Assembly: GCA_018825765.1 (NCBI GenBank)
Contig: JAHKAQ010000060.1
Span: 1 to 7,066 of the forward strand
DNA: 7,066 nucleotides
From: Patescibacteria group bacterium
Lineage (GTDB): Bacteria > Patescibacteriota > Minisyncoccia > CAIUEV01 > JAHKAQ01
Direction of reading: 5' to 3'
How positions within the stretch are numbered: the first letter of the stretch is position 1; every line of letters starts with the position of its first letter. Below are positions 5,667-7,066 of the stretch, piece after piece. The translations under genes and the position numbers were made by a program. The notes below the pieces were generated by a model. It saw only the letters and a program-made list of their open reading frames with translations, had not been told where the DNA came from and ran no database searches.

Positions 5667-6638
5667 ATGAAATCAAAAACCAAAAAAATCCTTGTCGCTC
5701 TTGCCCTGCTAATCCTTCTTTTTATCGGGTATAAGCTTTTCTCTTCTTCGCCAACCGCCCAAAATTCCTCCCGGGAAGAGCCAATAGCTAAAGGGATCTC
5801 TCCTTCTCCCGAGGCCGTGCCTGAATCAGAATCGTCCATGGCTTTCAGTTCTCAAGAGCGGTTTTCCGCCTCCCGGAAACAATCCCAACCAGCCGCTGAT
5901 TCCTCAGTTCCCGCGTCTGCTCAAGATAAAAAAATAATTAAAAACGGCAATCTCTATCTTAAAGTTTCAAAAATCGACCAGGCCGCCCGGGAAATTACCG
6001 TTATCGCCCAAACAAACGGCGGCGAAATTTCCTCTTCAAGCTTTAGCGAAAACACCCGCGGCCAGAAATCCGGCACCCTGGTCGTCCGAATCCCCTCAAA
6101 TAAATTTGAAACAGTCATAGAGGCTGTAAAAAAAACCGCCTCCCAGATAACTGACGAATCCACCACCAGTCGCGACGTTACCGAAGAATACATCGACCTT
6201 GAAGCTCAATTAAAAAACAAACAGGCCGAAGAGCAAAGCTTTGTTAGGATTCTGGGCCAGGCCGGCGCCATAAAAGACATCCTTGAAGTTACCAGAGAAA
6301 TCGCCCGCGCTCGCGGCGAAATAGAAAGACTGCAAGGCAAAATAAAATACCTGGAATCCCAGGTTAGTATGTCAACTATTAGTATAAGTTTAAGTCAGGA
6401 TTCCCAAATAACGCCCCAAAAAAATAACTGGCGCCCCTATCAGGTTTTCAAGAATTCCCTTTCCACCCTTATAAAAAAGATCCAAAATTTCATTGATCGC
6501 CTAATTTTTGTGGTTATCGTTGTTATTCCGGTGCTCATTCCTTATACCCTTTCCTTTCTCATTGCCTGTTGGATAATAAAAAAGATTTATCGAAAAATAA
6601 AAGGAAAAGATTCTTCTGTTGACAAGAGTAAAAAATAA
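5667..6638 (+). CDS. DUF4349 membrane-anchored envelope protein
   Basis: 323 residues. A basic start and hydrophobic segment (about 8-25) form an N-terminal anchor; no lipobox Cys follows, unlike many DUF4349 proteins that are lipoproteins. Residues 26-87 are a Ser/Pro/Glu/Gln-rich linker. The DUF4349 domain (about 88-243) opens with KKIIKNGNLYLKVSKID and includes GTLVVRIPSNKFETVI, TSRDVTEEYIDLEAQL, a long coiled coil (about 175-233) and the closing beta-strand STISISLSQ. A second membrane segment (about 279-303) precedes a Lys-rich cytoplasmic tail. Expected topology is N-in, a large extracellular domain, C-in. The family's biochemical role is not established; a coiled-coil scaffold between two membrane anchors is inferred. 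The ATG at 5667 has no Shine-Dalgarno but lies behind a good promoter. It converges with the next gene, with 49 bases between them and no clear terminator hairpin. Confidence 0.9.
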   Translation: MKSKTKKILVALALLILLFIGYKLFSSSPTAQNSSREEPIAKGISPSPEAVPESESSMAFSSQERFSASRKQSQPAADSSVPASAQDKKIIKNGNLYLKVSKIDQAAREITVIAQTNGGEISSSSFSENTRGQKSGTLVVRIPSNKFETVIEAVKKTASQITDESTTSRDVTEEYIDLEAQLKNKQAEEQSFVRILGQAGAIKDILEVTREIARARGEIERLQGKIKYLESQVSMSTISISLSQDSQITPQKNNWRPYQVFKNSLSTLIKKIQNFIDRLIFVVIVVIPVLIPYTLSFLIACWIIKKIYRKIKGKDSSVDKSKK

Positions 6639-6687
6639 GCCTGGTCATTTTTTTCTCCGCTTAATTTTCCCATCTTCATCTTCCATC

Positions 6688-7066
6688 TTAAAAAATCTGA
6701 TTCCTGTAAGCTTTCATTAAAGCCGAAATAGCGTGCTGGGTATAATCTATTCTCAGTTCATTATCAACCGGCGAAGATTTAAAACCGCCTGTTGCTTTGC
6801 CCGGATTTTCAAAATAAAAGGCATTATCAAAAGTAAACTGACTCTGCAGGATAAATCTCGTCCCTTTTCTTATCGCTTCATAATATTTAACCGCCCGCTC
6901 TTTATTTCCTGTCACAAGCGCCAGTCTATAGGCGTCATTCAAACCTTCCAGCCGCACATAGGTGGTATTTCCCGGATTATCCGGACTTATGCCCCCTTTC
7001 TCGTCAGGAAAAAAATCTTTCCCGGCCGCGCGTGTTCGCAGAAGCCAATCATTCATTTCCATCACA
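6688..7066 (-). CDS. Unrecognised helix-rich protein, C-terminal part (start beyond window)
   Basis: The frame is open to the right edge and ends with TAA at 6688-6690, so only the last 125 or so codons are present; the GTG and ATG at the edge are more likely internal codons than the start. Visible features are an amphipathic helical pair (LEGLNDAYRLALVTGN, then ERAVKYYEAIRKGTRFILQS), aromatic NAFYFENP, and a conserved-looking end GGFKSSPVDNELRIDYTQH followed by a final helix. Helix-loop repeats with Gly-Gly-Phe and aromatic turns resemble the C-terminal section of alpha/alpha-toroid proteins (glycosidase, epimerase or terpenoid-cyclase-like folds), but no specific family is claimed. It converges on the DUF4349 gene. 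It is coding, judging by its length, protein-like composition and clean stop; its function is unknown. Confidence 0.75.
   Translation of the reverse strand, partial: VMEMNDWLLRTRAAGKDFFPDEKGGISPDNPGNTTYVRLEGLNDAYRLALVTGNKERAVKYYEAIRKGTRFILQSQFTFDNAFYFENPGKATGGFKSSPVDNELRIDYTQHAISALMKAYRNQIF

Noticed and set aside
6625..6690. Terminator between the convergent DUF4349 and right-edge genes
   Set aside because: There is an A-run and a T-run around GCCTGGTC but no GC-rich stem, so an intrinsic terminator is not supported.
1..7066. CRISPR array, insertion sequence or transposase gene
   Set aside because: No regularly spaced direct repeats, no terminal inverted repeats flanking a gene, and no transposase motifs were seen in any frame.

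Overview
The window looks like a chromosomal fragment of a Candidate Phyla Radiation bacterium (Patescibacteria, probably Parcubacteria- or Microgenomates-like). This is inferred from style: a 7TM-GAF histidine kinase with an ASHQLRTPLT H-box, a RicT/PSP1 protein, an anchored DUF4349 protein, a large secreted Cys-rich protein of unusual architecture, Lys-rich C-termini, TAA at all five visible stops, no in-frame TGA, and no Shine-Dalgarno motif before any visible start. No taxonomic marker is present, so the assignment is tentative.

Layout. (1) 1-2154 (+) is a membrane sensor histidine kinase whose 5' end lies outside the window. (2) 2283-3167 (+) is RicT, an Fe-S cluster protein of RNA processing. 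Its stop codon directly abuts (3) a tRNA-Gln(CUG) gene at 3168-3239. (4) A near-perfect bidirectional terminator hairpin (3240-3276) follows, then a degenerate tRNA-like remnant (about 3278-3338) whose last 18 bases copy the 3' end of the tRNA-Gln with one mismatch. (5) 3355-5454 (-) encodes a secreted protein of 699 residues: signal peptide, Cys-rich region, Asp/Asn linker, an M64/metzincin-like domain with its catalytic Glu replaced by Gln, and a polysaccharide-deacetylase-like (NodB/CE4-type) C-terminal domain. (6) 5455-5666 is a divergent promoter region with one good sigma70-type promoter on each strand. (7) 5667-6638 (+) is a membrane-anchored DUF4349 protein. (8) 6688-7066 (-) is the C-terminal part of an unrecognised, helix-rich protein running off the right edge.

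The kinase, ricT and tRNA-Gln lie head to tail and could share a transcript ending at the 3240-3276 hairpin. The leftward secreted-protein gene probably uses the same hairpin from the other side. The right half is envelope-oriented. The most notable item is the secreted fusion protein: a protease-like domain that looks catalytically impaired, joined to a carbohydrate-esterase-like domain whose first catalytic motif is also non-standard. Together these suggest a binding or recognition role, or unconventional chemistry, at the cell surface. This is inference from motifs and needs a profile search or structure prediction to confirm.
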